Source: Nomia melanderi
Lineage: Eukaryota > Arthropoda > Insecta > Hymenoptera > Halictidae
Assembly: GCF_051020985.1 (NCBI RefSeq)
Contig: NC_135001.1
Coordinates: 22,127,896 to 22,191,895 of the forward strand
Direction: 5' to 3'
Length of the DNA stretch: 64,000 nt
This document shows, one piece after another, positions 21,666-35,921 of the stretch (within the stretch, counting starts at the first letter, position 1; each line of letters starts with the position of its first letter). Both the position numbers and the translations under genes were made by a program. The notes below the pieces were generated by a model, which ran no database searches, was not told the origin of the DNA, and was given only the letters and a program-made list of their open reading frames with translations.

Positions 21666-24600
21666 TAAAGTTAAAGCATAATATTCTTTATTACTTGACC
21701 CATTTGAATTTCTAATATTACATCGGCCGGCACTAAAAAGATCGGCTGCCGGGGTTCAAAGCAGCCTCGCTAACGATCAATTAGTTTTTCTGCAGAAACA
21801 TTATTCCGCGCGTACGTGTGTATATTCATATGAGCCTCCCGCCGCCGACCTATACGCGCGCGACACGTCCGTCGAAGGTGGAAAATTGCTCAAACTAGGA
21901 AGTATACGCCGCCGTATTTCCAGTAACTGTAACACGTAACAGGAAACCAAGAGAGACTGGAGCGAACACGGAACGAGCAAGATAGGTGGAGGGACTAGGC
22001 TACCTCTAATGCCGATCCCTATCTATGTGCAGGCGGTTGCCTGGTGGCGCAACTACGGAGCAACTAATATCTTGTCCGGCGCAAAACCGGAATGCTGCCG
22101 GGGATTACAACTTGTATTAATTACGGACGACATTACGCCGGTCAGATTAGAAATCGAAGTAGAGGATACCGAAGTCCTGGCAGCTTTACACGCTGGGAAA
22201 TTCCTCCATCAATATGCTGCCGCCGGTGCCTCCCGCTGCCTCTATTAATTACCGGCGAGCGCCGGCATCGGCGACCACAAAAATCCTTTGATGAAAACAC
22301 GGAGGACATTAAACAATACTGCCCGCGCTTCCGCCTCGTTACCGACTTGTCATTTATATTCCCCACGCCCAGCGAATCGCGTTCCTCGACGATAAACTCG
22401 GATCCCGGCGGAAAATCAGGACCGATCAATTACACTCGAAGATTACCGGCCGAGAGCTGGAATCGCGCCTGGCTCCGGTAATTGCGTAAAGAAATCCGCC
22501 AGCGACGCGCAGTTCGGATAGACGAGACGCCAGACTGCGACACATGTCCTGAAGCCTTGTAACAACGCGTTAGACTCGTGAAGCTTTTCGAACGAGCATA
22601 AATATTATTCAGTTCCTTCTCGGTCGAAGTAGATATTATTCTTCTGTACTCGATTATTATACTTAGCACACGCAATAAATCCTTAGAATTTTTCTTTCTC
22701 CAAGGAATTATTATTGAAAACGTAGTCGTATTGATCAGAGTTCAGAAATCACAAGTCCTGCGATATCGCGACAAACTCGTGGCGATTTCGAGTCGAATCG
22801 GTAAATATAAATATCGCTCAGTGATTTCAAGTCCAAATTAAATATTACTCTTCCATTATCAATTGTAGCGCTTCGGAGTGAACGCAGCCGTATAATGAGC
22901 ATGGAATTTCGTCCTGCCAATGAATTGGGCATAACTCCGTCGAGGGCGTTGTAAAGGGAAGCATAGCGCAAGGGGCTGAACGCGCTCGGAGAAATAGCGA
23001 TCTTCAGTCGGCGCACTCGCAGCCAACTCGTTACGGCGTAATCCTCGTTTCCCGAGGATTTCGAATTTATCGAGTTCACCGTGGCACTCCACGAGACGAA
23101 CGATTATTCGATGCATCGATAAGAACGCGCTGCGAAGGATCGTAGTCAATTCCGCGGAACTCGCACGGACGACGTTTCGACACGCTCGGAACCGCTTGGC
23201 GACGGTTTTCCATAAAGCCGGGGCAGTCCCCTAACGGGCGCGGGAATAAATAAATTGCTCGCGGGTCGCCGGTCGAATTTTTCGAGTCGCTTTGAACGGG
23301 GCGGCCGGGATCCGTGTTCCGGCGGGTATTCCTGTTGATTGCGGCGCGGTGCCCCGGGTATATCGGTTTCGAATGTTTGGCGCGATGAATAATGCAGGGC
23401 CGCGGGGCGCATCAAAGAAGAAATTCTAATTGAAGCCGCGCGGCGCGGGGCCGGTGTACACACACCTTACACGTATTAGCGACGCAAGTTAAACGTAATC
23501 CGGGCCCGGGGATCCTCTCGGAGAGATCGTCGCAAGGGGGACGGTATTATTGATTCAAGGAAAGGGGAGAAACTTGCTTCGTCATCCCGTGGCAATTCCC
23601 GAAACCCCGCCGGTTTCCCCTTGAGCTCTCTGTTTCCTCTTCGTTGGGCAGAGTCAATTAGAATCCCGATTTCAGATTTTCAATCTTCAGTCAACGCTGC
23701 GCTTTTCCGGCCGGCTAGCGAGCGGCCCGGCGCGCCGCTGCGACAGAAACGAACGCGGCCCGATGATGTAATAAAAACGGACGATTATAAATGGTACCCG
23801 CTGCCAGGCAGCGCCTTATCGAATCTGTTAGGCAACCCGTGACGGATCATTCCGTCGCTTCTTTCGAGGCCCCTCTTCTTTTATCTCCGGACTCGCCGAC
23901 TCGCGCGTTATTACCGTAGCATTCTTCCAAATTGAACATTCCGAGCCGGACAGCCCCGTCATGCATAGGGTGCGTGATGAATCATTGAACCATTTCGTCG
24001 ACTGTTCGAAGAAGGCAACCGATTGTGGCGTCGATCGAGGTGTTTAATCGACGAGCCTCGGAAATAAACCTCGATGATACGTCGGACGGATGGAAACGCG
24101 GAAATCATTCGTTTTTCGTGTTTCATGGATATTTTCTAACACGACCGCGAGGGATTCGTTCCGCGTTAACAATGCCGATGGGATCGAGCGCGGTGCCGAT
24201 CTCCCGCGTCGACACGTTCCCGAGCGCCGCTTCGGGTTTATCGTTTTCATGATCTAGTTTTATATCGTTGCCGCTCGGACCGTGGCGAATTCGGAGCGCA
24301 ACGCGCGACGTCCTTCGCGTGACCTTGGACTTAGCGATTTAGAGCGGAGCAATAAACGGTGAAAGTCAATAAGTATACAGGGGTTATAAACAACGCCGGT
24401 AAAACAAACTGCCGTGGAGGCAAGCAAGCGGAATCGCCCCGTTCGGCGGCGCGATCTAAGGCTTTTCGATTTAGTCTTTATGGGCCACCGTGTATACACC
24501 GGGCCCGGGCTGTTCCGTCCCTCCACCGTGAAATTGTAATTCCCGCGAAGTTCTACCTCGTGTCTCGGAAACGACTCCGCCTTTCGTCGAGCGTCCACTT

Positions 24601-26439
24601 CCGGGGGAACGCAACACACGCTGGAAAAATCCGGCGGGGCTCAAGAACGAATAAAGTCGATTTTCTCCAGTCAACACACGGGTCGCCGGTGATTTCAATT
24701 TGTGTTGATTTTTGACATCGCAAACAGACTTCGGTCTTTTTCACGTTCGCCTGGTTTATTTGTCTTCCTTTGCCGAGACTCCTCTTCCGCCCCGCCCGGC
24801 GCGCCCTGGTCCTCTCTAGACGTCGGTTCATTTAACTCGTACATACGGGGCTATTTGTAGCGTTACTTGCAAAATATTTCGTTTACGTTTCACCCCCGTC
24901 GCTGTTTTCCGCCATGGCGAACCCTCGCCTCGCGCTATTGGATCTCCTCGTTTTTCCGTAATTATTTTCGCTCTTTCGCATTCTCTTTTTTTTTTCTTTT
25001 TTCGCCCCTCTCTCGCATTTTGCTTTTCGAATGAAACTCGAACGATTCCAGAAGAAAGTTGGGAATCCGCTTAAACTTCGGTAACGCGTTCATCGAGTTA
25101 CGAGTTCGTTAATACTTGACGATATAATGTCGGCGTGAAGTAATGGCCGGCGAAAGAATCTGATTACCCTTATATTATGCGTGGTTTTAAAATTGCTGCG
25201 GGATAATACTTTTACTAGGAGGATTATTAAACCGGGAATTTCATGGGCAGAAATTAGATTCGCTTTGCATAATGTGCTTAATGTATTAACTTGAAACATT
25301 CAGCCGGCGATGCCGCGATGCGCGGAATCGTTGCGGAAACCGTGTTTTTCTGGCGAGCGTGAGGGAAATTCTTACACCGTTCAGCGAGAGTTATCGATCT
25401 CCGTGCTCGAATGCGGAATATAATACTCGGATTCGAAAAGTAATCACCAATTCGACGCGACGTGTTAAGAATTTTATCGGAAATATTTCATAAGATGTCA
25501 TTTCGCAGCTCTATTTGGTACAAATAATTATCAGAAAGTTCATAAGGATTCATGCATAAATATCCATTTCCATCGGAAGAGCCAATTGTTGCCATTTCGA
25601 AAATTTCCACTAAACTGGAAGTTAATTTCCCGTTAATCAGAAGCACGCACTGCACACGGGAATTTCATCTGATAAATTTCATCGAACATAACTTTTCGCG
25701 GAGCGAACGCATTAAATTATTCGTGATACTTTTTGTTTCAGGTAAGTGGATCATTTCGCGCAGGGGCCGCGGACAACGCACGGCACTTCAGAACGCGTAA
25801 GCATTTTTTAAACCCCACTGACAATACGTGTTCCGCGTGAATCAGTATACGTATTTTGCGTCAGGAGATTTCGCGGAAAGCAGAAATAAATCCTGCAGAG
25901 AACTCGTTATCGTTCCACTTCTCGCCTTTACCCCTGGTCCCGTAGACTACGGGAAGAAAAAATGCCGTGACAAATGGGCAACATTTATGGGGGGAACTCG
26001 CTTTTTTTATGATCACGTTCGCTGGATATACCGTGGCGGGGCAATTGAGATCTATTGAAAACGCATTTACGCCGTAGTAGCTGAGAATCACGCCATTTTT
26101 ATTGTTTTACGCTTCCTCGTAAAAAGAAGCGCACATTTAATAACGTCTTCACGCGGATCACACTTTTCATTCGTAGATACTACGCAATAACAGACGCTGG
26201 ATTTTTTTACAACCACCGGACTATTGCGTATTTACAACGAAAAAATTGTTCGCTTCAAACGCAGTTCACGTTAAAATGTCTGAGTTGCGTGCGAATTATT
26301 TCTCAATTATGATCGATAAAACTACTTTGACGTTAATAATTATTAAGAAAAAGAATAAAATAAGCATATTCTATATCAATCTTTACTATAAAGTATAATA
26401 ATTGATAACAAAAGACTAATATTTAATTTTAATTCAGAA
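21666..26439. other. Non-coding stretch
   Basis: CpG-rich blocks alternate with AT-rich segments. A 79-codon frame at 22009-22248 has a less Arg-rich composition and a splice-acceptor-like CTATCTATGTGCAG just inside its start, but shows no domain I know. A poly-T run lies near 24,985-25,002. No other supportable feature. Confidence 0.45.
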
Positions 26440-26519
26440 GAATCGAGTAATATTTGCCTTCCATTCTGTTTAAAATCTTCGCCACGAGTTTGACACGTTA
26501 TTGTAAGCCAAGGAGTTAA
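26440..26519 (+). repeat. Family D-like TTAA element, right end only
   Basis: The block CCATTCTGTTTAAAATCTTC, then CACGAGT, CACGTTATTGTAAG, CCAAGGAG and TTAA at 26516-26519 follows the order of the D right end (ATCTTCATCACGAGTC, CGTCATTGTACGGCAAGGGG, TTAA). It is clearly diverged. I could not place a left end in the AT-rich 250 bases upstream. Confidence 0.4.
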
Positions 26520-29500
26520 AGAAACGAATAAGATGCTGATGATTGATTAGAAAAAAAAAGTATTAAGTTGCGTCGAGCGTTAAGTCGAGCATTGCCTTCT
26601 CTGTCCGAATAATCGTTCCTCTCTCGACGGTCGAACGATTCGGTGGAAACATTGCCGGGCAAAACAGCGGTCACGATAGCAATGATATTTCGCTCTTCAC
26701 GGAGAGATATGTCCACCATTAATTCACGATCCCTGCGGAATTTTTTGCGCCGGTTACGTCCTCACGGTTCCCGAGAAACCGCGATACTCCCTGTCAATGA
26801 CGAATCGCACGATATTACGATCCGAAAAAATGGCGATGAGAACATGGAGGCGGTAAATCATCGAGCGTCTAGCGACACGTTCGTGTACCGATGATCGTCG
26901 TTAAAGTTGCACGCGTTGGACTTATTGTTAGAAACAAGATGGGCTCCGCAGAGGGGTGAGAAACGACGAGAGAGAGAGAGAGAGAGGGAAAGGGAAAGAC
27001 GGATGGAGAAAAAGGGAAGAAAGACGGCGAGTCAAGGGAGAATCGTAATACAATCCGGTATCTAGATAATCATTCGGAGTCATATATTCTACGAAGCTCC
27101 GTTGAAGAACACAAATAAAAGAGCCCCGGAGAGGTGAAACGAGGAAACTTCATCTGAACTTGGGATTTTTCTTTCCCGGCTGAATTCCACGGGCGAGATG
27201 AAAAATCCTTACGTGTCAAAGATGAAAATTCAAGTAGGCACTCAAACAGAGGACAGCGGGGGGGCTCGCAATATCTTTTGTAATTTCATTTCTGCCGCTG
27301 ATTTTCATACTTCCGTTAATTTCAACGGGACGTTGTCAGTACGGACACGGAGCTGTGCATTGGTCGAGATTTTAATTACGAACGGGAACACACGTGTCTC
27401 GTTCGCCTGTAGTTCAAACATATATTTACCGAATACGTGTCCGGACGGTTCAGGAGCAAATGATAAAAAATACGAGGAACGATCAACGCGGAACGAGGGA
27501 AAAGTGTTGGGTATTATTGAAGCTTTTCATTACGGAAACAGTCATAACAATGAATTTATTCGTATTCATTCGTATTCGCCGGGTGAGCGGGTTTTTTAGA
27601 AAATCTTGAATATTAAAAATGTTCCTCATGAATAACGATGCCGACACTTGATTAAAGCAGCGCGATAGGGTAACAAAAATGAACGAATTAATCATACTCA
27701 CGAAAGTATTTCGAAACAGGTCGAATATGACCGGATCAATATAATAGACCGGTGAACGTTGAAAAATTCTCGAAGTCAGCCGCGACCACGCAAGATCTTC
27801 AACGGAAACGGTAAATCATCGATCGATCCCGGTCACTGAGAGAGAGAAGCTCGTAAAGTCAACCGAAACGTTTAATTCCTGGACGGACGTTCCGCGAGGC
27901 CGCGCGAGCTGCAACAACATCGGCGCGCGGCGTAACATAAACCATTGGAAAGTATGTTGCCATAATGCCGCATCGGCCGGTCGGTCTATTGCTTTTCATA
28001 GCCGGAGCGTCCACCTGAATTGAATACGAGCGGGGGATACGGCGAGAGTCGTGAGCGCCCGGGAGAAGTATGGAGATAACGACCGTGCGGGAAACGTCCA
28101 GGCGCAAAGGAGGTCCCGCGAGTAAGTCAGCAAAGCCGCGGGAGCGAGGACTGCATGTCACGACCCGCGGTGCCTTGTAACACTTGCTTGTCAAACAATC
28201 TAATCGTTCGGTATTATCATACGAGGCTTGTCGACGGCCCGGGAAGATCCGCGCGTGTGCGAACTGGAAAGGCCGCGCAATACGTTAAACGCGTCTAACG
28301 GAGCGGGCAAGGTTGTTATTTAGGACGCGATAGCCGTGGCCTCCGTTCGCGACCGTCTCTCTTTTCGCTGCCGTGTCGTCCGGGCTCCTCGCATTGTCTG
28401 CCGCGCGAGCGAGATAGGGGAATATGGGACCAGCAAACACCTGCATTCATTATCGTGTAATCAGCGGGAAGGACCGAGAGCGCCGGCTAAACACGTGCTT
28501 AGATCCAACGGAATCGATAAACCCGTGAATCGCCGGGGAAGAAGCGCAATACCTCTTCTCTATGCCTTCCCCGTGTCCCGGGTGGACACAATCTGCGTCT
28601 TCGTTCGTGTCGATAGTGATAACGGCCGCGCGCTGCTGCTGCCGCTGCCCGCCGAGAGTCCGGGAGCTATCCGCGCCGCGCGCTACACCGTCCCTAGGAA
28701 ACCACGGCCGAAGTGGATCGGCGTACGGGAGCTTGTCCGCGGTGCGATCGCGTGCGCACGACGGCTCAACGGAATACCTGTAACTAACTGTAACTCATTA
28801 ACACGTATTTAACAGTGATATGGGTTACGTAACCCGCCCCTTCCTGTTATCTCGCCGGAGGCCCCGGGGGCAGCGAGCCGACGTACGCTGCGTGAGCGGC
28901 GCGCGGAGATCGAACAGGGTTAGGAGGTTGCCGAACACGCGTGCACGCTTCGAACGGTCCCGCGGAGTCCGAGGGCCAGGCGAAAGCCGTTGAAGCGGAT
29001 GCGTCCGGATGCGGGCGAGGTGCATCTCGCCGGGGAGCGCTGCGGGAAAGGAGAGCCTGCGCGCCACGAGCGGTCATACCGCGGACACGAACCGCTCCGA
29101 GTCTCCCACATACATTACGAAGTTTCTCCTAACTTTCGGCCGCTGGTAGTTGAACCGTGACAGCTAACATGGTGGCACGGAATCGGATAGCCCCGCCGCC
29201 TCGACTTTTCCCGCCCTCGCCTTTTCCCCATCCCCCCGCCCCGGTTTTTTCCTCTCGTTAAACTCGGCTGTTCTCAACCCTTCCCCGGGCTTAATCTCGG
29301 CCCCCCGATCTCGTCGCGTCCCGGCCTCGTCTCCTCGTTCCCTCCCCCTCGCGATACTCTTCACGAGCAGCGAAAGCATCGAGTTTATTCACGAGCGAGC
29401 TCATGAGAAGCGGAAGATCGAGGGATGGGTGGGGGTGGTGGGTAGGCAGGTAGGGGGCGGATACTGAGAGATAAGTCAGGAAGGGAGAACGAGAAAAGAA

Positions 29501-32500
29501 GGTCCGACGATCTACCGAGGTACCGGTACGACGGGCCTAAGGATGCTCCGCAGAGAGTCAAGAACCTCGACAGAAGTGCCCGGCGGCCGTTGCCACAATA
29601 TTTTGCTTGATTGCTATCGGTGGAAAAGCTTGCTCCGACCGACCCGACTCCGGGGCCGGATAGACTGCGGACCGAGCGCAGTTTCTCTCCGTTCGCGGCC
29701 GCGCTCGCCACCTTCGCCCCCTCCTCGCCGGGGCATCCCCCCCTCGTTAGCATGCTAATTTATCGGGGCCTTAAATTTCGCTCGCGAGACCTTCGATTCA
29801 GCGCCGGAATTTATGCTCTATATTTCAGACTCAAGGTGGATTACCGGTTACCGCGGACGTACCACTCTCGCCTCCCTTTCGCTCTCCGCGCGCCGTCAGC
29901 TTACCGTCCTCGTTTCAATCGCCCCCTTTTCCCGGCCGCGACCGACCGGTCACGGTTTAAGCGAATTCACGTGTCCACGGGGCGTAACTAACACACCCTG
30001 AACCGATCGCCGATAATATGCTCGATTTTCGCGCGGACGGTGGAACGCCTGAATCCGTGCGGCGGTTCGACGCTTCGCTCCGTTTCGCGAACGTTCCGCG
30101 TGAGAATACCGTTAACCACTGTTCGCTCGTCGCACGAACGCTCCGCGCGGAAACTCGGATCGGAGGTGCGTGGACTGGAATCGTTTTTACGGTTTGTTGG
30201 TGGAAGTCAGTCGCCAGTTGTTTGCGAATCTTTATTTACCACGACAATAATCTAATCAGTCACCGTGCTTAATTTCTCTTCAAATTGACTAGTCACCTGC
30301 AACTGTTACTGTAGTTACGCTTGTAAACGTGGACCTTCCCACTTCGCTAAATTCCATTGAAATCGGACGCGCGATATCTGAAACGCCGTTCGTAATAGAC
30401 GAAATAGATGAAAGCGGTCTCTTGTTCGCGGCTCGTCTATCAACCGTTAAACGCGAGTAAATTATTCTTACGAATGGAAGTGTCCCAAGATGTTAATTAC
30501 GCGGCCTTTCCGCTGAATATACGACGCACTCGTGTCCTATCCGTGGTCCGAACAATAATCGTCTAATCCCCGGAGCGGGCTGTACGAACGCAAACACTGA
30601 TGGATACGCGCCGGACAAGCAATACCTGGTAAAACGCCCATCAACGCGGACATTCGCCGAGGCCTCGTAACCGCTATCAGCAGATCACGGAGACAGAATC
30701 AGAAATTCCTTGGTAAAGTGAAATTTATGTCTAGATCGGGCTTCGGATAAACGCGATGAACGTTAACGCGCAGTGTTCCGACGCCCGTTACCTGTACATC
30801 CGAAAGCGCCTTAACGAGCAATGAGAATCTCCGGGGTATCGTATAGCCTGACAGCTTCCTCGCATTCGAAAAGCGGGAGGAAAAAGGCGGGTAAGAAACA
30901 CGGACGCGTAACCGGGATACACGACTCCGGGCGGTATAAAGTCGGCGCGGAGGAGGGTCGAACTCGAAGGAAGTAATATTCTTCCGCGATCTTCCGGAAT
31001 TTCCCCGCGTCATATTAGGCCACGGCACGCACGTTAATCACCGCCGATATTGGCGTAACTCGTAAAGCGTATAAAACGCTGGAACGTAATTTAATATTAT
31101 TACACTGCCGGCGGTCGCGCTGAAGCGGTCTGGCCGCATCAGACAGGTATCCTTGAAATTAGATTTTGCGTTCTTCGTTCCGTTACCGCTACATGCAAAG
31201 CTTGCCCGCCTTTTCCCTCCTCATTCAAGCGCGTTTATACGCGTTAGGCTTCGTTTACGTCGCAGCTTCGACGTCAGAGAGCGTCGATCATAGCGTCGAA
31301 AGCTATTCAAGCGGAGCATATATCGCATGATTTCAGTTGTTCGGTACACTCAGGTCCAATAATCACCTCGAATTTCTCTACATCCGAAGAGGACTAGGGC
31401 AGAGATAACTCGTATCAATGCTTGGATCGATCGTTTTGCTATTCAGCTGATATAAATATTTTGGCACTTCGCTTCCATCGACGGTTTTATAGAGCACCTA
31501 TCATACCAGCTGCGCAGAGCAGCCTTCGGCAGCCGTCGTCGACGCGAGAACCATCGCATTTTCGGCTGCCGACTCGAATTGGTCGAGCGGCGAAGTCTTT
31601 CCGGCTGGCTCGACGAGTAACGCTCGTCGTTATGGCGGTGCGTGTATAATGGCGGTCGGCGGCCGGGGCGGGCGCCATAGATTCGGCGAGTAACTAGCGC
31701 GCAGCTGGCGAGCCTCGCGAATTCACGATATTCGCGGATCGACGGAAGTTACCGCGTACGTTCGGCGAGCGCGGAGGGTGGTTTAGGGGCACTTTGAACC
31801 AACGTGAGGCGAAGCTCTTGCCAAGCCGGGCCTCCACTCCCATTCGCCTCACGCCAGGGTTATTTCGGAATGGGAAAATTATTTTCCTCGGCATCCCGGC
31901 ATCCCTGACGGCCGCCGCCGCGCAGCCTGATCCCCGATGCTCTACCTATTTCCTATATGTTTTAAATGTACCGCGGGATCGGCCACGACCTCCGGTACGT
32001 AGCACTCTGCCAAGTATATAGACAGTCTGCTGCGCCGCACAACTCAAACCACTTGGACAACCCGCCGGATATGGCGCCCGGAACCGTGTACAGGGTGCGC
32101 CGGGAAAAAGCCGGTTAATTGTCTCCTTCGACCGAGATGGCGTGAATAATTCTTCCTGGGGGCTACGAATCGTTTCCCGAGCCAATTGGGATGGAAGAAT
32201 CGTTTTAGAAATGCTATGGTTCCTCGGTTCTCGGAGAGTTGGTTTTTTTATGTACACTGGGTAGTCGGATTCTCCTGTGGGAATACACGAACGAGTGAAT
32301 TTTTGATCAAATAAAATATAAACGTCGGTATTGTTGTTAGAAGGTTTGTTCGTCTAGTTTCTGTTTCGAACGATGCAAATTGCTGGTGAGTTCGCCATTG
32401 TTGATAGAGATGAAATAAACAATTGGTTTTCGCGCGTCATACCTCGTACATCTGAATACCTCGATTCAGTCGGAGCTTATTACAGTTTAACGCAATAAAA

Positions 32501-35500
32501 AGTCTAGCGATCTGAAGCGATGTAATAGGGTGGAGATTGTTTTAATGGTTCTGAGTAACGGAATTATAACTGTCTCTTTTGTTGCTTGTGTTCATACGAG
32601 TGGATCAAGGCATGAGCTGTTATTAATTCTCCGTAACAGGAACTAAATCAAACCCCCATAACGTGAGTGAAATCGTCGATATGAAACTCGATGCAATTCG
32701 TTTATTTTTATAATTTAAATTGTGGTGTACGATTCCAACGATTACGACTTCCATAATAATTTACGAAGCACCGGGTTTAAATACGATTATTCGTCATTTC
32801 GAATTGTTCATAAATAAAGAGAACCCGGCTTTTATTATAGCTCTTCGCATATTCATCTTGCTTACAGTTTTACGAACACATCGATGGATTACTCGAAATA
32901 TAAACCAAAATTGTCGTATCAGAATGTAAATGCATAACTCTTTATAAACGATGCAGAGTTTTTGTAGGTGTTACAATACACGTCAACGGGCTGTAGACAA
33001 TAAACACTGACTAACAGATAAATCTCTCTTGCAACTTCGACAATAAACAAAAAATCGTTTCCCTTTTCGCGTTCCCCGACCACAACGTAAAGTTACAAAT
33101 TTTCGATGTCCCCGTTCGATCGTCCCACATCGACTAAATTCTTTCGAAGACCGTTCATGACAGACTTCCTGTGTCTTAAAGCGTCCCTTCCGCTAAATCA
33201 GTCTGGAATCCGCATTTCGGTTACCCGCGTACGTACGATTTTTCAACTTTTCCGACCCAATTTCCAACGACATCGACTTCCGACGCGCCAACCTACGCGC
33301 GAGTCACGCGCAGTCGCAAGAATCAGCTTCTGTGCATCGGTAAGATACCGTTTGCAAGGTTCTTTGAAGTATCCAAAATCTTCGTCAGGAGAAGGTATAT
33401 TTCGTCCGCGAAGAATTGAAATTCACACGTAACACCTAAAGCCTCGAAAATCGGTGCCAATTAATGTCGAAAGCCTTGAGACTCCACGCGATCATACGAT
33501 CTCACCCTGTGACTTTCACCATACAATCCAATGACAGATCATATGTCTGACAATTCATTTGACCCGCCTGGAAACGTGTTTACTTCAACACTCGACCGAT
33601 TTTACGACCCCGCAATATCTCGGCGACCGTAGCCTCACGGACCCACTCGCGTACGTGCACGCTGATCGGCGACCCTCTGAAATCCAATCATCGCCGTTAT
33701 TAATTTCGACGCGACGCGAGGTTCGTTTTCGACTCTGAGGTAGAACGATCGATTTCACGCGTCCGCGGCCTGGGTTCGCGAGTTTCGCGTGCACGGACCG
33801 TTCATCGGGCAGTTCCGTTCCCGTCGAAACCATCGGCCACGTCTCCCCTGTGCGTGACCCATCGCGCGGGACATTCTATCTGGAATTCCATAAATCCGTT
33901 CCGCGCGGGGAACACTTACCCGACGATCGGCCGTGACGACGCTCCGGCGGAACGAGGATCGCGGGCCGGCCGATCGTTCGTTAACGGTCGTGCGGCGCAT
34001 CGGCGGATTAGAAACCGGCCGGTCGTAGTCACGGAATTACACGGAGGATCGGCGAGCGAAAGACGAAACCGGCGGTGGACCCGGCGAGAAACGAAGCCAC
34101 GGAACTCAGACGCGTTCCGGAGGGATCCGGTTTCATCAAAAGTTTCCACGGTTTCGCGCACGGCCCCGAGTCCGTTCGATCGTAAAAAATCATGTCAGTT
34201 TCGCAACTGTGTTTCATTAGGTCGAAGCCTGGGACGGATTCTCTTCCGACAGGGGAGTGACGGAGGGAATAGGGGATGCGCGGGGGACAGAGAGAGAGGA
34301 TACGAGCGGAGTCCGGTGCAACACGGCGTCGGGCTGTGCTCGTTCCACGAGAGCGTCGGGCAGAACACGGTTCTACGGGGCCGTCGCGAGCCTGATCAGT
34401 GGATCACGAAGTGGTTGGGTCGGTATCGAGCCCTCCGCCCCGAAAATATACGATGTGTGGAGAAGGAAGAGCGGCCGGAGGGAAGGAAAGGTAAATAAGA
34501 ACCTTCGCGAAATAACGGTACCCGGAGGAAAGCTTCGTTTCGTCTCTCCTGTTGCCGCTTTACTTCTCCCCTTCCAGGCCTGCTCCCCCGCGACCCCCCC
34601 CGTTCCCCTCCTCCGCCAAGTTCCGTATTATATTCCACCCACCTCCAGAGAAGTCCTATTATCGAGAGCAGTCACGACGTATCGTCCGCGGAAGAGAGGC
34701 TTAAGACAGATCGTAACGTATTTCACTTTCTTCCCGAAGGGCTGCACGGCGCGCCTCGGCCGCGGTCTCGTTCCATCCTCTTTTCGCCTCATCATCGCCC
34801 CTTTTCCGTCGCCTGGCGACGCGCGGAGCAGCTATCGAGGTCCCTCGTTCACGTTCCGCGTCCCGGGTACCGGAGGAATCGGCTAATCGAACACGGAGCA
34901 TCGCGATCGCGCTGCCGACGTTGCTGCGCGGAGCATCGTGCCGGGGGAGTCGAAGGTTTCGGCGTCGCCCTTCGAACGCGATGGGGAAAAATGAAATTTC
35001 CAGCGGAAAGTATCGAGCAACGATCGAGAAATTTAACGATCATCGTTCGCTTCTTGCTCGATGGGTGTTCTCCGGTTCTTCCGCGCTGGAATGCCGGATG
35101 CTGATTTTCCAGCGAAACATCGACCCCCCGCGTCACAATGCTCCAGCGTGCGCACCGCGATCTCCTTCACCTCGTTTAACCGTGGCTCTCAAGACGAGTG
35201 CTCGGAACATGGCGGAACACAAAAAATCCCCACGAGAAGAGCGGAACGAGGGACTGGGAGGGACGAGCGCGCCGGGATTCCGTGTTTCGCGGGGCCACTC
35301 GACGCGGACGGGGTTCAAAGAAATTTTTTCGTCGGCCGAGCACCGAAACGCGATGCTCACGCGAATTCGGAGAGCGAGCGGAAGAAATAAAAATGTACGA
35401 TTTCGGCGACCCGGGGGTCGGCCCGCCCGTGAAACCCGGCCGTCCGTGCAGCCGGCGCGGCGCGGCGCGGCGCGCGGGTGCCGTGTTCGTGGCAGTTCTT

Positions 35501-35921
35501 GGCTGCGGCTATACGCCTTGATGCTAGATTGGCACTTGCCCAAAGCTCTCTCCTCTCTTCGTTCATGCCAGCGTAACCGCGGAAATTTTTGCCTGATTAA
35601 CGATATAGGTTTCAGTATTTTTCCGCGGGCTGGCCGTATCGAGACCCGTTCGGTTGCTCTGGCTCGGCAACGTACCGCCCGTACGTCGTTCGCGATCGCC
35701 GTCCTGGAAATATCCGACGAGCGGACGGTTACGATCGAGGATTCGCCCGTTCGACGCCGCCGTAGGCCGATGTTTTTACGCGATAGGCGAGCTAGTCTCG
35801 GCCGCATTCTTAACCCTCTGCCAGGATTTTTGAAAATATTAGAAGCTTCCTTCGTGGAAAATTTATTTATACGTTCTTGAATAGCCGGAGAGATGCGAAC
35901 TACGCGTGGATTTTGTGTTAC
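26520..35921. other. Long CpG-rich non-coding stretch
   Basis: A (GA)n run lies at 26,969-26,987. A 133-codon frame at 27198-27599 has a balanced amino-acid composition but no recognisable domain. Between 28.3 and 35.9 kb overlapping Arg-rich frames fill both strands; the longest, 319 codons at 34921-35880, is opposed by a 224-codon antisense frame. G/C-rich tandem runs occur at 29.2-29.46 kb and near 35,455-35,475. A lone TTAACCCTCTGCC end near 35,809 has no partner that I can find. Confidence 0.45.
29421..29460 (+). other. G-quadruplex-type G tract
   Basis: Runs of GGG, GGG, GGGGG, GGG and GGGGG with short loops lie on the plus strand. About 180 bases upstream, at 29211-29245, the minus strand carries a comparable tract (C runs of three to six on the plus strand). 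The two therefore face each other on opposite strands. Confidence 0.55.

Noticed and set aside
22009..22248. 79-codon frame with an acceptor-like CTATCTATGTGCAG just inside its start
   Set aside because: No domain and no clear downstream donor. Too short to call an exon.
27198..27599. 133-codon frame with balanced composition
   Set aside because: It looks protein-like at first, but no family is recognised and a frame of this length is expected by chance in 64 kb. Kept only as a note.
34921..35880. 319-codon plus-strand frame
   Set aside because: Arg/Ser-rich with no domain, and opposed by a 224-codon antisense frame (35133-35807). Both fit the low stop density of CpG-rich DNA.
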